From assembly GCF_043290135.1 (NCBI RefSeq), contig NW_027464588.1, positions 1,933,501 through 1,997,500 of the forward strand: a stretch of 64,000 nt of DNA. The letters run 5' to 3'. The stretch is from Rhipicephalus microplus. Lineage: Eukaryota > Arthropoda > Arachnida > Ixodida > Ixodidae. The position numbers and the translations under genes are program-made. This document shows, one piece after another, positions 1 through 11,225 of this stretch. The notes under the pieces are model-generated. The model was not told the origin of the DNA. It saw only the letters and a program-made list of their open reading frames with translations, and did no database searches. How positions within the stretch are numbered: position 1 is the first letter of the stretch; the number at the start of each line of letters is the position of its first letter.

Positions 1-1
1 C

Positions 2-64
2 TTTGACGCGATCCCGGAAGCCCCGAGCCTCCGGTGGATCGCCTGGCCGGAAAAAATGACTTAG
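2..64 (+). pseudogene. possible ORF1 C-terminus of the LINE
   Basis: A frame open from the window edge ends in TAG at 62-64, 82 bases before the ATG of the endonuclease/RT ORF. Twenty codons are visible, ending WPEKMT. Position and spacing fit the tail of a LINE ORF1, but nothing in these residues proves it. Confidence 0.3.
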
Positions 65-146
65 CCACTTGCGGGGCATTGGCTCCCGCACCTGATAAAG
101 GTACCCCTGCATTTGCGTGATCCTATAGTATGTTTTCATTTTCCCC

Positions 147-3100
147 ATGGATCTTACTCTAAAAGTTATTACTTTTAACGTTCAAGGTTTCCGAAATCCA
201 CAAAAACAGGCTGAGGTATTGGCTTTCGCACATTCAGTGCATTGTGATTTGCTGTTCGTGCAAGAAACAAATTTTTTCAAGCTTTCTGATGTACTCGCTT
301 TCAAGCGCGCGTTCAATATTGATTGTTTCTTTTCGTACGCCAGCACGCATTCTACTGGCGTCGGAGTCGTTATTTTTAACCGAGGTCTTTTACGTGACCA
401 TCATGTTTCCTTCGATGCCTTCGGACGCGTGCTGGCGTTCGACTGCACCTTTTACTCGTTAAGAATAAGATTTGTTGCCGTGTATGCCCCAGCGGCACGC
501 GAGAACTCAAACGCGTTCTTCCAATCTCTTGATGCGTTTCTTTTAAATTCCCGACATGTGGTACTTTTAGGGGATTTCAATTGTGTCTTAGACTCACACG
601 CAGACGTTCGAGGTCCGGGTCGCGGCCGGTCAAACTGGAATGCCAGAGAACTCGAACGTCTAGTGCAGCAATTGGCATTGAGTGACATTCATCAAAGTGT
701 ACATGGCAGTAATTATGCCTATACTTGGCGTCGAGCAGCGTCGAGCAGCCGAATTGATCGCGTGTATGCATCCCCCAGTCTCATTACCTACGTTCACGAC
801 ACCGGGGTAATGTCATTGCCACCGACACCAGTATACATTAGCGGCCATCGGCCGGTTATGTTCTCTCTCCGCCTGCCAGCGGGGACGCCAACGGTTCACA
901 GACCATGGCGTCTCGATTGCCGCGTCCTCCAGGACTCTCAGGCTATGGAGAAATTATCCCGAGCGTTACGCGCATCGCTCATTGGGGCGGATGTAGCTGA
1001 TTGGGATCGCCTCAAAGAACAGTGGCGGCATCATTGCAGTGCGTCGGGCAGAGGACTTTGCACCCGTATGTCAAAAGATGCGTCATTGTTAATCCAGAAG
1101 ATACGCATTGCCAATCGAGATCCCAGTCTTTCCACTGTAATGAGGGCATGGCAAGAGGAGCTCGTTGAACGGTACAAGCGTATTATGCGCGCTTCTTCAC
1201 TCTCGGCGGCAGCTTGGCGCTGTAGACGTGCACCCTGTGCGCACCCTGAGGTGCTAAGGTATGCACGCAGAGCTCTGCTTTGTCCACCAGGCTCGCCTGC
1301 CCACTCGCTGAACTCTATCACCCCAGCTGCTGCGGGTACGCGCGACTTTCAGGAATTCACTCAACACTTTGAGTCAATGGCTAAATCTGGTGCTAATGTC
1401 TGTTACCCAGGATCCGTTTCTTCGCATCCTCTGCTAACAGATTTACCTCATGATTCCAACATGTCAAATGACGTCCTCCTATCACCGCCATCCGATGACG
1501 AAATCATAGGCGCATTAGACGCAATGAAAAAGGGATCGGCCCCAGGGCCTGACGAACTTCCTGCAGAGTTTTATGTACAGTTCTGGCCTAACATTGGTCC
1601 AACTATGTCACGCGTCATTCGCAGGTGTTTCCAAGATATTACACTTCCAACTTCTTTCCACAAAGGCCGTATAACACTAGTTCCCAAGAAAGACTCAATG
1701 TCCACGCGACCAGAAGATTGGCGCCCTATTACCCTGCTCAATGTAGATTACAAGCTCTTGGCTAACATTTTGGTGCGCCGAATCAGTCCATTTCTTGCAA
1801 CATTAATCGCTCCCCACCAGGTCTGTTCTGTTCCGGGCCGAGAAATACACACCCATACGTGGTTAACGCGGGACATCATTGAATACACTATTAGCCGATG
1901 TGCGCAAGAACTGTTGGTTTCATTAGATCAAGAGAAAGCTTTTGATTTCATAGAACATGGCTACATACTAAATGTTTTACATGCATACGGATTCCCGGAT
2001 AAGTTCATTGACCTTATCAGCGCGATGTACACTAATTTAGAAAGTACCCTTTACTTAGATTCCCGTGAGAGTCACGCATTTAGAGTCACGCGTGGGGTCC
2101 GTCAAGGGTGTCCCCTCTCCCCAGTGTTATTTATCCTTGCATTAGAGCCCTTCTTAAGGGCCGTTGAACATCACCCGCAGATTCGTGGCTTACCTCTACC
2201 CGGTAACACTCAAGTAAAGGTCGCTGCATATGCAGATGATATCACTCTATATGTACATAATGAACAGTCGCTGCAGCATGCTCTTGATACATTCCATGAT
2301 TTTGGTATTATCTCCGGTGCAAAGTTAAACTTTTCTAAAAGCCAGTATTTTTTCATTGGCAACCCCAGCGGTCGTATCAACATCACGTCGCCTTTACAGT
2401 GGTCTCCTGATATTTCAATACTCGGAGTTACTTTCACTGTATTTGGTATACAGGATAGCATCTGGTCATCCGTTGTACAAACTCTTCTAAATGATATCAA
2501 AGCAGCCAGGCACTTCGAATTCCCTCTCTTGGAACGCCGATACTTAACTCAAACGGTGTACCTAGGAAAATTTTGGTACCTTTGCCATTCTGTTAAACCA
2601 CCGCTCCACGTCTGCAAGAAAGTGCAAAGCTGCATCAGTTCATTTTTTTGGTCTGGTGGCACAGAATTGTTATCGCGTCCAGCGTTAGCTCAGCCGCGAG
2701 ATCAAGGCGGTTTTGCATTCCCTGACGTTTCCGTCGCGGCTTCTACATTGTGCCTCCGCACTCTATTGCGAATACTAAGCAATGATGACATGCCCGCTCA
2801 GACACTGGCTCGCTACCATCTGGGGCCATCAATACGTGTCTTCTTGCCGGATAGCCAAATAAACAAAGGTCCCCAATCAACTGAATTACCATCTTTGTAT
2901 CGAGCCCTTCTGGCATTTCACCGACGTTTGGAAGCTACGTGCCCAGAGATAGAGGTGGCCGATTCTAAAGTGGTGGACACAATGGCCGCCCTTCTACGGC
3001 CCTTGGTGCCCCAGCATCGTCAATCTGTATTGAACCGCGCTTGGAAACCAATAACTGCCGCAGTGTTGCCAGGGCATCTCAGAGACTTTGTCTGGAGGTT

Positions 3101-3575
3101 GGGCTGGGGCTTGCTCCCCACGCGAGATCGGTTGCAGCGATGGCAGGTAGTTCGCACTTCCACTTGCCCCAACTGCGTCATGGTAGAGACCAATTGACAT
3201 GCGACGTTTGAATGTGTGGTTTCCCGCCTTTTTTGGCGTGCGGTTAATACTGGTTTTCGGGGACAGGGTGCGCGAACTTTCGTGTCCAACGGCCGATTTC
3301 CGCGTAGCCGCTTCTCCGCTCTCGTAATAGTTGCGGGGCTGTTCAGCCTTTGGAGAAACCGATGTGAGGCCGTAGCTGCCAATTGCCGCCGGCGTGCCTT
3401 GTGGCCGATACTGGGGAGAATGAGACGAGAGATCCTCGCGTTCCTCTCCGAAGAGCTTTTCTTTCCTTGGGGAGCAAGAGTTTCTGCGGCATTGGTCGTG
3501 CCCTTTCGTGAAGGTGGAACACGAAAGGATACAACTCATTTTTCGACCGACTTGGTGCTAAGCAGCGCCCGTTGA
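147..3575 (+). pseudogene. LINE ORF2: endonuclease and reverse transcriptase, one in-frame stop
   Basis: This ORF encodes the retrotransposition enzyme: an N-terminal AP-like endonuclease that nicks target DNA and a reverse transcriptase that copies the element RNA at the nick. Endonuclease motifs include NVQGFRN near residue 11, QETN near 40, a GDFNCVLD stretch near 142 and SGHRPV near 231. The RT shows RGVRQGCPLSPVLF and the catalytic YADD in AYADDITLY. After about 1016 codons a TGA at 3195-3197 interrupts the frame. The same frame then stays open to 3575 and continues the C-terminal zinc-binding region, which begins at a CPNC just before the stop. One point mutation therefore explains the break. 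I start at ATG 147, the first Met before the endonuclease fold. The copy looks fairly young, with a single lesion in 3.4 kb. Confidence 0.85.
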
Positions 3576-3836
3576 GTTGTTATATGTGATTTCATTTGTT
3601 ACAAATTGTGTTTCATTTGGATCTATTGTATCGTTATACCCTTGTATCGTGATATCACATTGAATATTTGTGTATATGTATGCCAACATAATCATGTATA
3701 TTAGAGCAAATGTCTTCACTGTAACGTAGTGATGTTAGTCGTGAAATATAGATGTGCCGATGTATATGTGTCCTGTTACTGGAATGGTATGAAGCCTTTG
3801 TGTTCTGTACATGCTGTAAATAAACTTTTTCTAAAC

Positions 3837-4081
3837 AAGGAGCTTCGCCCCTAAAAAATACCGCCATGATGGGCTGTGCGCGGGAGTACAAAGGCTAAGG
3901 GCGCAGCGTTTTCAGTGCATTTTCGAGGGGACGCGCCAATTTGCACAGCCCAAGGAGGGCTATGGCGGCACCCAAGGAGGCGTTTATGAAAAGGTGAATA
4001 GAGTGCTCGCGTTTTGCGAACGTAGCGTCGCTGTGCCCAGCGTCCGCGCGCGTCAACGCTATACATTGGAGTATACCAAGC
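3837..4081. other. short intergenic stretch with an inverted pair
   Basis: CCGCCATGATGGGCTGTGC near 3861 has an imperfect reverse complement ending in GGCTATGGCGG near 3967. This suggests a degraded short inverted-repeat element. No gene is seen. Confidence 0.3.
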
Positions 4082-4460
4082 CCTTCATGATGCGCTCGCG
4101 GCCGTTTCGCTAAATTTGGTTTTACGTGATGTCAATGGATGACGAAATATATGACTGGTGCAAACATGATAAACCTGACACGCATGTCATGTAAGAACAT
4201 GACAACATACAACGTTCATAGCGTGCTCGTGGCCGTTTCGCTAGTTCCACATATACTAAATTTGGTATCACGTGACGTGAATAGATGACGAAGGTAAACG
4301 ACACATCCAAACATGATAATTATGACATGGAAGTCATGTACGGCATTATTTACCTCCACCTCCTAAAGTTGAGCTGATTTTAAAGTGACACATCAACATT
4401 TCTCATTCATGCTTCGCATATCATCGATTCCTACTGTACGTGGGATCTGCCATTTTTTCG
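4082..4460 (+). repeat. 145-bp-monomer repeat family, partial copy 1
   Basis: About 380 bp match the right part of the longer copy at 38750-39745 and, inverted, the copy at 50930-52225. Shared landmarks are CTCGCGGCCGTTTCGCTA, TTTGGTATCACGTGACGTGA, a CATGATAAT/GACATG palindromic patch, and the end motif CTGTACGTGGGATCTGCCA near 4434. Only about two monomers remain. There is no coding content. Confidence 0.7.
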
Positions 4461-5480
4461 TTTTTCTTTAATTCAAGCTTATAAGTTGCGGCACTTGTTC
4501 CGGAGCAGGAGACTCAATGACTGTGTTGCAGATCACTAAAACTGGTCGCTAATAATTTACTACATCAAAAAGTAAAGTTTGCATACAAGAACAGCGCAAG
4601 AGACAAAGACTGACGGATATAAGAGGCACAGCACTCACGTTCAACAATGTATAATAGCGAAGCTGTGTAGTACATATACGTGTGACCTTGTGAAAATTCA
4701 GCGCTGTGTGGGTTACCTTCGTTACTATTTGTCTGTAGCACCGTTTTTCAATTCAATTTTGTATGTCCAACTTTTCCAAGTTTCCACGCTTCATAGTAAA
4801 GCTCGCGTAATATACTTTTTTGTATTCCACTTATTGACAATAGAGACAGTTCTGCCTATATACGACGCTGTCGTGAGCTTCACATAAAAGTCGGACGGTC
4901 CTGCACACATTCACATGGGACGACACGGAGGCAAAATGAAGATTCTATGTCACCCGAAAGTATTCACCCTCTTCCTTCCCTCTACGCTCCCCCCCCCCCC
5001 CCCCCCCGAAATCTTTTTCGCCTTGCGTATTTTGGTGGTGCCTACGGAATCGGCACACCTTTGACAAAGCTGCACTGTGATGTAATGGACATAGAGTTCC
5101 GTAAAATTAACAAGAGCGGACCTTGGCGCTGCACTCGTTAAGCCCAAGGAGGTGAAAAAAGGCTGGATTGGAAGCTATTGCCCAGGAGTGAAGCCGCACC
5201 CAACATAACATGGCGGCTGTGGCTGCCGTTTTACTAGAGGCATCACGAGCTTTTACGCTCAGCGACAGAGACAGGAAAATTTAATGCTTACTAGTAACAG
5301 CACTTAGATGTGTACAGCTTTCTGGTGTAACAAAATTACACCAGTGATACATACAAACAAGAGCACAAAGACACAATGTAACTTACACCACTGCAATACC
5401 CTCAGATAATTGAAGGAAACAAAGAGAAAATGAAACATGAAAATCACTAAGTTCGAACAGAATCACATAATATTTTTGAA
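4461..5480. other. non-coding interval with a C homopolymer
   Basis: A run of 19 C occupies 4989-5007. At 5089 the string CATAGAGTTCCGTAAAATTA resembles the terminal repeat of the TA-flanked elements at 30743 and 35318, but I find no partner end. ORFs here are short and show no family resemblance. Confidence 0.4.
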
Positions 5481-5489
5481 GAAAAGTGT

Positions 5490-5716
5490 CATCATCATAA
5501 TCAGCCTGACTACGCCCACTGTAGGGCAAAATCCTTTCCCATGACCCGCCAATGAACCCGGTATTATGCTTTCTGCTGTCACGTTACATATGCGAACTTT
5601 TTGATCAGCTCGACCCACCTAACTTTCTTACTTCCCCTAACCCGCTTGACTTCTTTGGGAAACCAGTCAGTAACCCTTGATGACCAGTGGTTATCCTGCC
5701 TACGTGCTACATGAAG

Positions 5717-5797
<81 letters not shown>

Positions 5798-5799
5798 GC

Positions 5800-5839
<40 letters not shown>

Positions 5840-6660
5840 GCCTGAACGCATGGCTCACACCAACACTGTGGAAGCGGTCACAAAACGATTATTTAGATAG
5901 TGATTCACACAAGTGCGGCCTATGTCCATTTTTTCTTCTTGATTTCAACCATGATATTCTTAATCTCAATTTGTTGTCTGACCCACTCTGCTGCTTTCTT
6001 GTCTCGTAAGGTTACGCCTATCATTTTCTTTTCCATCACTCACTGCGTCGTCCTCTATTGCTAAACCCTTTTTGTAAGCCTTCACGTTTCTGTTCCGTAG
6101 GTAAGCACCAGCAAGATGCAGTTGTTATATACCTTCCTCCTTAAGGTTAGTGGCAGAATACCATTCACGATTTGACAATGCATGCCGGATGTGATCAACC
6201 CGATCCTCATTCTTCTCGTTATTTCGCTTTCAGGGTTCGGTTCCGTAGTTGCTGTCTTAAGTAGAGATGTTCCTTTGCAAATTCCACTGTCTCTTTACCA
6301 ATCGCAAAGGGCTGTTTTCTGCCAAGATTGTTTCACATTAGTTTAGTTTTGTGAATATTAACACTCTTCTGCTTTCCGCGTCCAGTTCTGTGATCATGAG
6401 CTGAAATTCGTCCCCTGAGTTACTCATTAAATCAATGCCATCAGCGAATCGCAAGTCACTAAGATACTCTCTATTAAATGTTATGTTTCCCTCTACTCAA
6501 TCTACTGCCCTGAAAACCTCCTGTAAACGCCTCAGTGAATAGCTTTGAAAAGATCGTGTCTTCCTGCCTCATGCCTTTCTTTATTGGGATTCCGTCACTT
6601 TCATAATGAAGAACTATGGTGGCCGCACGTAGATGCACTGTAGATTTCTTCGCGGCCTAG
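5490..6660 (-). mobile_element. RTE-like LINE 3' fragment, antisense, interrupted
   Basis: Read on the minus strand, the end nearest 5490 encodes VARRQDN and a KRVRG..KVRW region. This is the conserved C-terminal tail of RTE-type endonuclease/RT proteins (WVGHVARRxDNRW...KRVRGRxxxRW). The plus-strand text from 5500 matches the better-preserved copy at 46927-47570 nearly block by block, including the CAGCCTGACTACG start. The copy carries stops and frameshifts, is truncated at the 5' end, and is split by a triplet-repeat insertion at about 5714-5918. Confidence 0.75.
5714..5918. repeat. (ATA)n and (GAT)n tract inserted in the RTE fragment
   Basis: About 80 bp of AAT/ATA triplets is followed by about 40 bp of GAT triplets and some 75 bp of unique sequence. 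The matching RTE copy near 47170 has none of this, so the segment was inserted or expanded after the LINE landed. Long Asn, Asp, Tyr or His runs in translations here are artefacts of the repeat. Confidence 0.8.
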
Positions 6661-6839
6661 AGAAAAGTAACATTTTATTCTTCTTGCCAGTGACTTTCTG
6701 AAACGCGAATAGAAAAAATTCAATATTTCTATTCCTCACCTCCAGAAATTGTGTGTTTAGAAAGAGTGGTTAGTGATTTTGAGTACTTAGTACGTTAATA
6801 TGAGAGAGCATTAAGTCGTCTCGTTGGCCTCATATTTGA
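6661..6839. other. short unassigned spacer
   Basis: Contains a roughly 80-bp stretch starting GTGTGTTTAGAAAGAGTGG near 6749 that has a diverged relative at 34107. No gene is seen. Confidence 0.3.
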
Positions 6840-7709
6840 TGAGGCGGTACCAACAAAATTAACCCACGACCACGGTCCGTGCTCCCGACGAGGGAGACAG
6901 CGAGAATAAACTTTATTTCAATGGAACAGTCTATGGTTTAATCCTGGGTGGAGCCTTTTTGTAGAGCCCCACTGGCCGCGGCGGCTTGCTGGGCCTGGTG
7001 TAGGGTCACCGGTGGGCTTCCCAGTGCCAGCTTCGAAAGCCGCGCCTCACAACACCCTGTTGTGAATGTTTCGCTTGAACGCGCCAGCCAATAGATACTG
7101 CATGGGCTAGTCGCTGTGTACATTGGTAGGTGATGTGTGAAAGAGTGGCTGTGTGGTCGCTACACCAGGAACACATCCCTGTTGTGTATAGCTGAGGAAA
7201 AATCGCGTGTAGTCTTGATATGTGTGGGTATGTGTTCGTTTGAAGGCGGCGCCAGTGCCTGGATTGCTGGTTGCTTAAGTTCGGTTGTGGAGGGGCGTAC
7301 TTCCGTTTTCTAAGGCATTGGTTTTCTAAGATTTGCCGACTTGCTGTGTTGTGTTCTTCATGGAGCCTGAGAGGTTCGCTGAGAAAGGTCCTGCGTCTCA
7401 TCCAGTAGGTCCGCGAGCTACGCAGTTTGCCCCCTCGTTCCCCCTCAGGCCCGCATGTCCTCGGCACCAGACGAAGCCATGTGCCTCCGTCAGCGTGGGT
7501 CCCAAAATATCAATGACGCATCTGGGAAGTGTGTCTTTGAGATTTGAGCGACAGACAGCTTGTGAGTCTGTCAATGTATACGCTGAGCGTCCTCTCCTTT
7601 CTGCCTCTCTAATTGCCAAGGCTATAGCTGATGCTTCTGCGGTGGCCCTGGATTTAGTGTGTGTGATCCCAACGAAGAACATATACAACAGACAAGTTAA
7701 AAGCGGCAT
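6840..7709 (-). mobile_element. I-group LINE 3' fragment with RNase H, antisense
   Basis: On the minus strand 7709-7398 encodes an RNase H-like domain (LTDSQAVCR, then WCRGHAGLRGNEGAN). An overlapping frame at 7467-7006 holds the C-terminal knuckle CSWCSDHTATLSHITYQC. RNase H placed upstream of such a knuckle is typical of I-group LINEs. The change of frame between the domains shows the copy is inactive. Its 3' end lies near 6840-6905, where the minus strand reads AATAAAGTTTATTC. The element is truncated at the 5' end, with no RT visible. Confidence 0.75.
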
Positions 7710-9664
7710 CTTTTTGAGTCACATAGTGCTCAAAGTGCATGTTTGTGCGACTAGTTAACTTCAGTAAGCCTTAAATTCAAGGCGAACTTGATATGAAATT
7801 ACGTCATCAGTATTCGTTCCTATGTGTTGTTTCGCCGGGAACAACCATCTTTTAATTTTTAGTTGAAGTAGTCTTTAGAATAACTGATGAAAGCCACTTT
7901 ATCTCTAGTTGGACACCACCAGAGAAGAGCCTGTTTCCGAGATCTTTGGTGGGCAAAAGCTTCCTTCACTACTCCTGGCAAGGCATTGTGGGAGCTTCCA
8001 CTCCAGTAATTTTATATGCAAAGCAGCTATTTGACTAGCCTGTGGAATGTCCTTCCGTGCGCACAGCTCTTCTCGCCGCAGGTGTTGGAGTGCTTTCAAG
8101 TCACTCACGCCCTCCTAGCAGTTCATGGTACCGTCTCTCTCCTTCACCTGCCGGGCGCTCGCTGCGTGTCACCTCTCTCTCGCTTCACTCTCTTCACAGC
8201 TCGCAACGCTTGAACTCATTCCTCACGTGGGTACCACCTCACCCTCGCCACCTCTCTTCAACTGTCGGCGAGAAGGAATGAACCGGCGGGTGCGCGCGCC
8301 TCGAGAATCTCGCAACGCCGACAATGTGGACAGCGCGCCACCGCTTGCCCCGCCATCGCGCCGGTGGGCGGGACGCTGTCGCAGCATGCTTCCCGCTATA
8401 ACGTATGCGTTCCTTTCGCAGCTGTCGCCGGCGTTGCGAGCGTTAGCAAAGCCGATCGCGTTCGCGAATGGCGACATCAACACCGACGAGGCGCGAGCCA
8501 GGGAAGCCGACCGCCAGCGTCGGCAGAGAAAGACCAGCGACACCACCAAGGTGTGAGCCAACAACACCGATCGCGTTCGAGAACACAGACGGCGTGCGGA
8601 TAACACCGACGAGACGCGAGCCAAGGAAGCCGACGCTTGCGCATCCTGCCTCCCGTGTCTTTGCGTTTCAAACGAACCTGTACTCGAGTAAATGCTACAC
8701 CAAGTTACGCTTCAAACCGTTCTTACAGCCCCCGCGTCGACGCCCGTTTCAACCGAGTCAATGCCGTGCGCACCGCTGCTGCTTTGCATCCCATCAAGGT
8801 TCTCTTCGGGTAGATGGTCCATAGTTTTTTTTTTTCGGGAGCTCGCTCCTTTTGCTCGAGCCTTGTCCCATGCCTTGTCCATCCATCCGGCCGTAGTAGC
8901 CACGTTTCCTCTGAAGCAAATGACAGGGCCACAACCGAATGCCACTAGGCACAGCACACTGACCAGACGGAGCTGCGTTGCTCACACTGGCCCTTCTCAA
9001 AGTCTTTGGTATTCGCCGTTACGGGCACGCAGAATATAGACGCATGCTCGCATCCCTAATTTATTTTAGCCACAATCCACCGCCAGATGCTAAGCGCGAA
9101 ACGCACGCGTCACGTTCCATTTTCATTGACGCCTTCTCAAGGTTGCTTTTTTATCCGCTAGGCTATGTATTCAGGCGCTACAGTCGGACTGGAAAACTCG
9201 ACTGAACAGTGCCTATGCGCGCGTCTATGTTCTTGCATGAGAAAGCACGATGGGCAAGCAACGCTACGCGAGACGCAACCAACGCGACCACCGTCCGTCG
9301 CCGCGCACATAGTCGGCACCATTCCAAGTATAGTTCAGGCTCGAGGCAATTGCGACGTCCATTCTAATCCGCTGATTTTCGTGGATTAGGGGGGTTGCAA
9401 ACGAACCTTCACTATAATAATATACTTAGTAATAATATTAGTGTTATATTAACAAAAGAAATATTGATATTGATAATAAAACAATAATATGATAATAACA
9501 ATATTAATTGTAGGGGTTTAGCATCATAAAATCTTCGCTGCCCCTGATAGGGTACGTCTTTGTACCATGGTCGAGTGCATGTGCGGAGGAGTCACAGTTC
9601 AGCGATTGAAATTCAGGAGCAAGCTTCTTCATCATCATTCGCTTCGTCGATATGGCGTCAATTT
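7710..9664. other. unassigned interval, partly GC-rich, with an AT-rich block
   Basis: Positions 8100-8650 are GC-rich and hold an imperfect tandem duplication of about 115 bp: GCCGATCGCGTTCG at 8452 recurs at 8567, and ACACCGACGAG at 8480 recurs at 8606. The longest frame (8125-8556, plus) is Arg-rich at its end and starts in low-complexity sequence. I do not accept it as a gene. Positions 9405-9520 are almost pure A/T with AATAATATT-like repeats. No RNA gene or known transposon domain is visible. Confidence 0.4.
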
Positions 9665-10060
9665 TTTAATTTTTGGTTCATCCACCATAGAAATTATGGT
9701 TAGTACTTGGATTTGCCTAGTCCTGGTCTTTGAGGGCTTCGAATGCACTGGTAACTTTGTTTGTGGTTGTGTTTTGGTTTTTTTCGAATAAAAGAACAGA
9801 TCATTGTGAGACTCGTGAGCCGATTTGGATCGGTGAGCTTAAAAAGGTCAAGGTGGCGAAGCGTAAATGCTGAAATTTTGCAGAACTTTGTCTTGCGGCA
9901 AAGCCAATTCAAGCCCCAGGAAGCCAAACAGAACCAGAAGAACGAAGATTGGGCCCATCGTTCCCATGCAGGCTGTGCGTTGCAACTTTCATGGACACTC
10001 GCGCCAGAGTTACTTCCAGTCAATATTGTAGGAAACACTGCAATCATAATGCCAATGTAC
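9665..10060 (+). repeat. degraded copy of the 35318-35746 MITE-like family
   Basis: The sequence aligns by eye with 35384-35720. Shared landmarks are TTAGTACTTGGATTTGCCTAGTC, a GTTTTGGTTTTTTTCGAA/GTTTTGTTTTGAAGAA region, GTGGCGAAGCGTAAATGC, and ATGCAGGCTGTGCGTTGCA near 9965. Its own terminal inverted repeats are decayed. The hydrophobic frame beginning at 9700 falls inside this repeat, so it is not taken as an exon. Confidence 0.55.
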
Positions 10061-10202
10061 GCGGCCTTGTTGTGCGATGTCCTATAATGCCAACATAATG
10101 ACGTCACCAGTTCTAGGGGTGAAGCCCCTTACGCCGTGGGTCGTATGTCCCGTGTTGTCGTAGTCGTAGTAGCCAGTTCCATTGCACTGCATGTCACTAA
10201 AA

Positions 10203-10305
10203 CGGTGTCACAGCATATCCATGGAGTGAATGATGATGAGTGGGGCAAAGTGTCCATCAGTCCGTCCATGCTTTCGCGCGTCCGTCTATGAGTCTGTCCA
10301 ACCGT
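10203..10305 (+). repeat. inverted-arm/tetranucleotide element, left part
   Basis: Left arm CATATCCATGGAGTGAATGA is followed by GATGAGTGGGG and a TCCG/GTCC-rich core. The core is cut at 10305 by the LTR retrotransposon and resumes at 17198. The right arm at about 17350-17396 is the approximate reverse complement of this arm. Related copies lie near 17684, 18253 and 36420. Confidence 0.65.
10302..10305. repeat. target site duplication CCGT, left copy
   Basis: CCGT directly precedes the left LTR. The same four bases directly follow the right LTR at 17198-17201. Confidence 0.85.
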
Positions 10306-10802
10306 TGTTGGGACTCCGGGTCCTGCCGGTCTCGTTTTCGGTAGCTGGCCCCGTCGCAGGATCCATCGTCCAACAATTCAGCGAGAAGAAGCGCCCGAAC
10401 GAACAACAGAGATTTATTTACATGTGGAGAAGTGGTCAACTGACCCAAAGAGAGAAGAGTGCGTGTGATACAAAACGTCTTCGGCATTTTATAGCGCCGC
10501 GCCGTTGACACTGGGCGCCCCGTCCGCATCGTCAGCCAATACGGTGTCTCCGGTACCTCGGCCACGAGAGAGGGAGAAACACACCTCACAACACATGGAG
10601 TGGCACATCCTAACACGAGGTCCATATATAGTCACGGCGCCCTAAAATGTTACCAAACATGGTCACGAACGCACAGCAGACCCCGGAGCTCTCCCGGCGA
10701 GGAGGAACCCGAATGGGGAGGTGGGGGTGGCCGCCACCATCGGTCAAGAACCGGTTCTCCCCCAAACACTTCCTGCTTGGCTCCCCATGGCCGGTCGTAA
10801 CA
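10306..10802 (-). repeat. 3' LTR of the Gmr1-like element
   Basis: 497 bp, TG...CA bounded, with 494 of 497 positions equal to 16701-17197 by direct reading. Minus-strand TATA-like TATATA lies near 10625-10630. The minus strand carries AATAAATC at about 10413-10420, within the ATTTATTTAC stretch, as a likely polyadenylation signal. Confidence 0.92.
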
Positions 10803-11225
10803 GTCTCTCGCGCGGGGGGGGTGAAGATCTCGATGGGCTGAGGTTTGCAGCCACTGTCCGGAGAGATCACCGGAGAGATGAAGTAGAGGGCAACACCTGC
10901 TTCATTGAGGGCCCAACAGACATCACATACGCACATGAAAACACAACTACTCAGCCGGTGAGCGCCGGACAATTCCGCCAAACTCCACCAGGCAAATTTC
11001 CCCTTTAACTGATATTAAAGGAAATACACAATTTATTCAAAATGTTACTCACACTTTAAGGTGACACAAAACAACAACACTGGAAGCACACCGAACCCGA
11101 AACCCTGGATAGCCGTGTCTTCAACGTTTTCAAACAAGTACACCTAAAAGAGTAAAAAAACAATCACTAGCTCTTGTCTAGGTCAGGAAAAAAAAATGCC
11201 AGAGTTCTCGAGACATCCTCTCGCG
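10803..11225 (-). other. 3' untranslated region of the Gmr1-like element
   Basis: This non-coding stretch lies between the pol stop and the 3' LTR. Next to the LTR the element strand reads ...CGCGAGAGAC, preceded by a C run (G run on plus at 10814-10821). A classical long polypurine tract is not obvious. No envelope-like ORF exists here. Confidence 0.7.

Larger units (their letters stand above)
1..3836 (+). mobile_element. Tx1/L1-like LINE, 3' part
   Basis: The interval holds the end of a possible first ORF, a long endonuclease/reverse transcriptase ORF and a 3' UTR with an AATAAA at 3819-3824. The element runs off the left edge, so its 5' UTR and most of ORF1 are not visible. The clade call rests on an AP-type endonuclease plus an RT region reading LLNVDYKLLANILVRR, which is the L1/Tx1 style, and on a C-terminal zinc-binding region after the RT instead of an RNase H. 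The 3' end is placed where the A-rich run after the polyadenylation signal stops and unrelated sequence begins. No target duplication can be checked because the left end is missing. Confidence 0.8.

Noticed and set aside
4579..4887. 102-codon ORF as a gene
   Set aside because: No domain, no splice sites and no similarity to anything recognised. Its length is compatible with chance.
5210..5285. ATG followed by MAAVAAVLLEASRA as a possible anchor exon
   Set aside because: The hydrophobic run is too short and no suitable donor follows.
5579..6009. ORFs with poly-Asn, poly-Asp, poly-Tyr or poly-His
   Set aside because: They come from triplet microsatellites inside a LINE fragment.
8125..8556. 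143-codon Arg/Ala-rich ORF
   Set aside because: It lies in GC-rich tandemly duplicated sequence and has no recognisable domain or splice context.
9700..9791. Hydrophobic frame as exon 1 of the P450 gene
   Set aside because: It lies within a dispersed repeat also found at 35384 and lacks a donor in the required phase.
10803..11225. Envelope gene in the LTR element
   Set aside because: Only about 420 bp without a credible ORF lies between pol and the 3' LTR.
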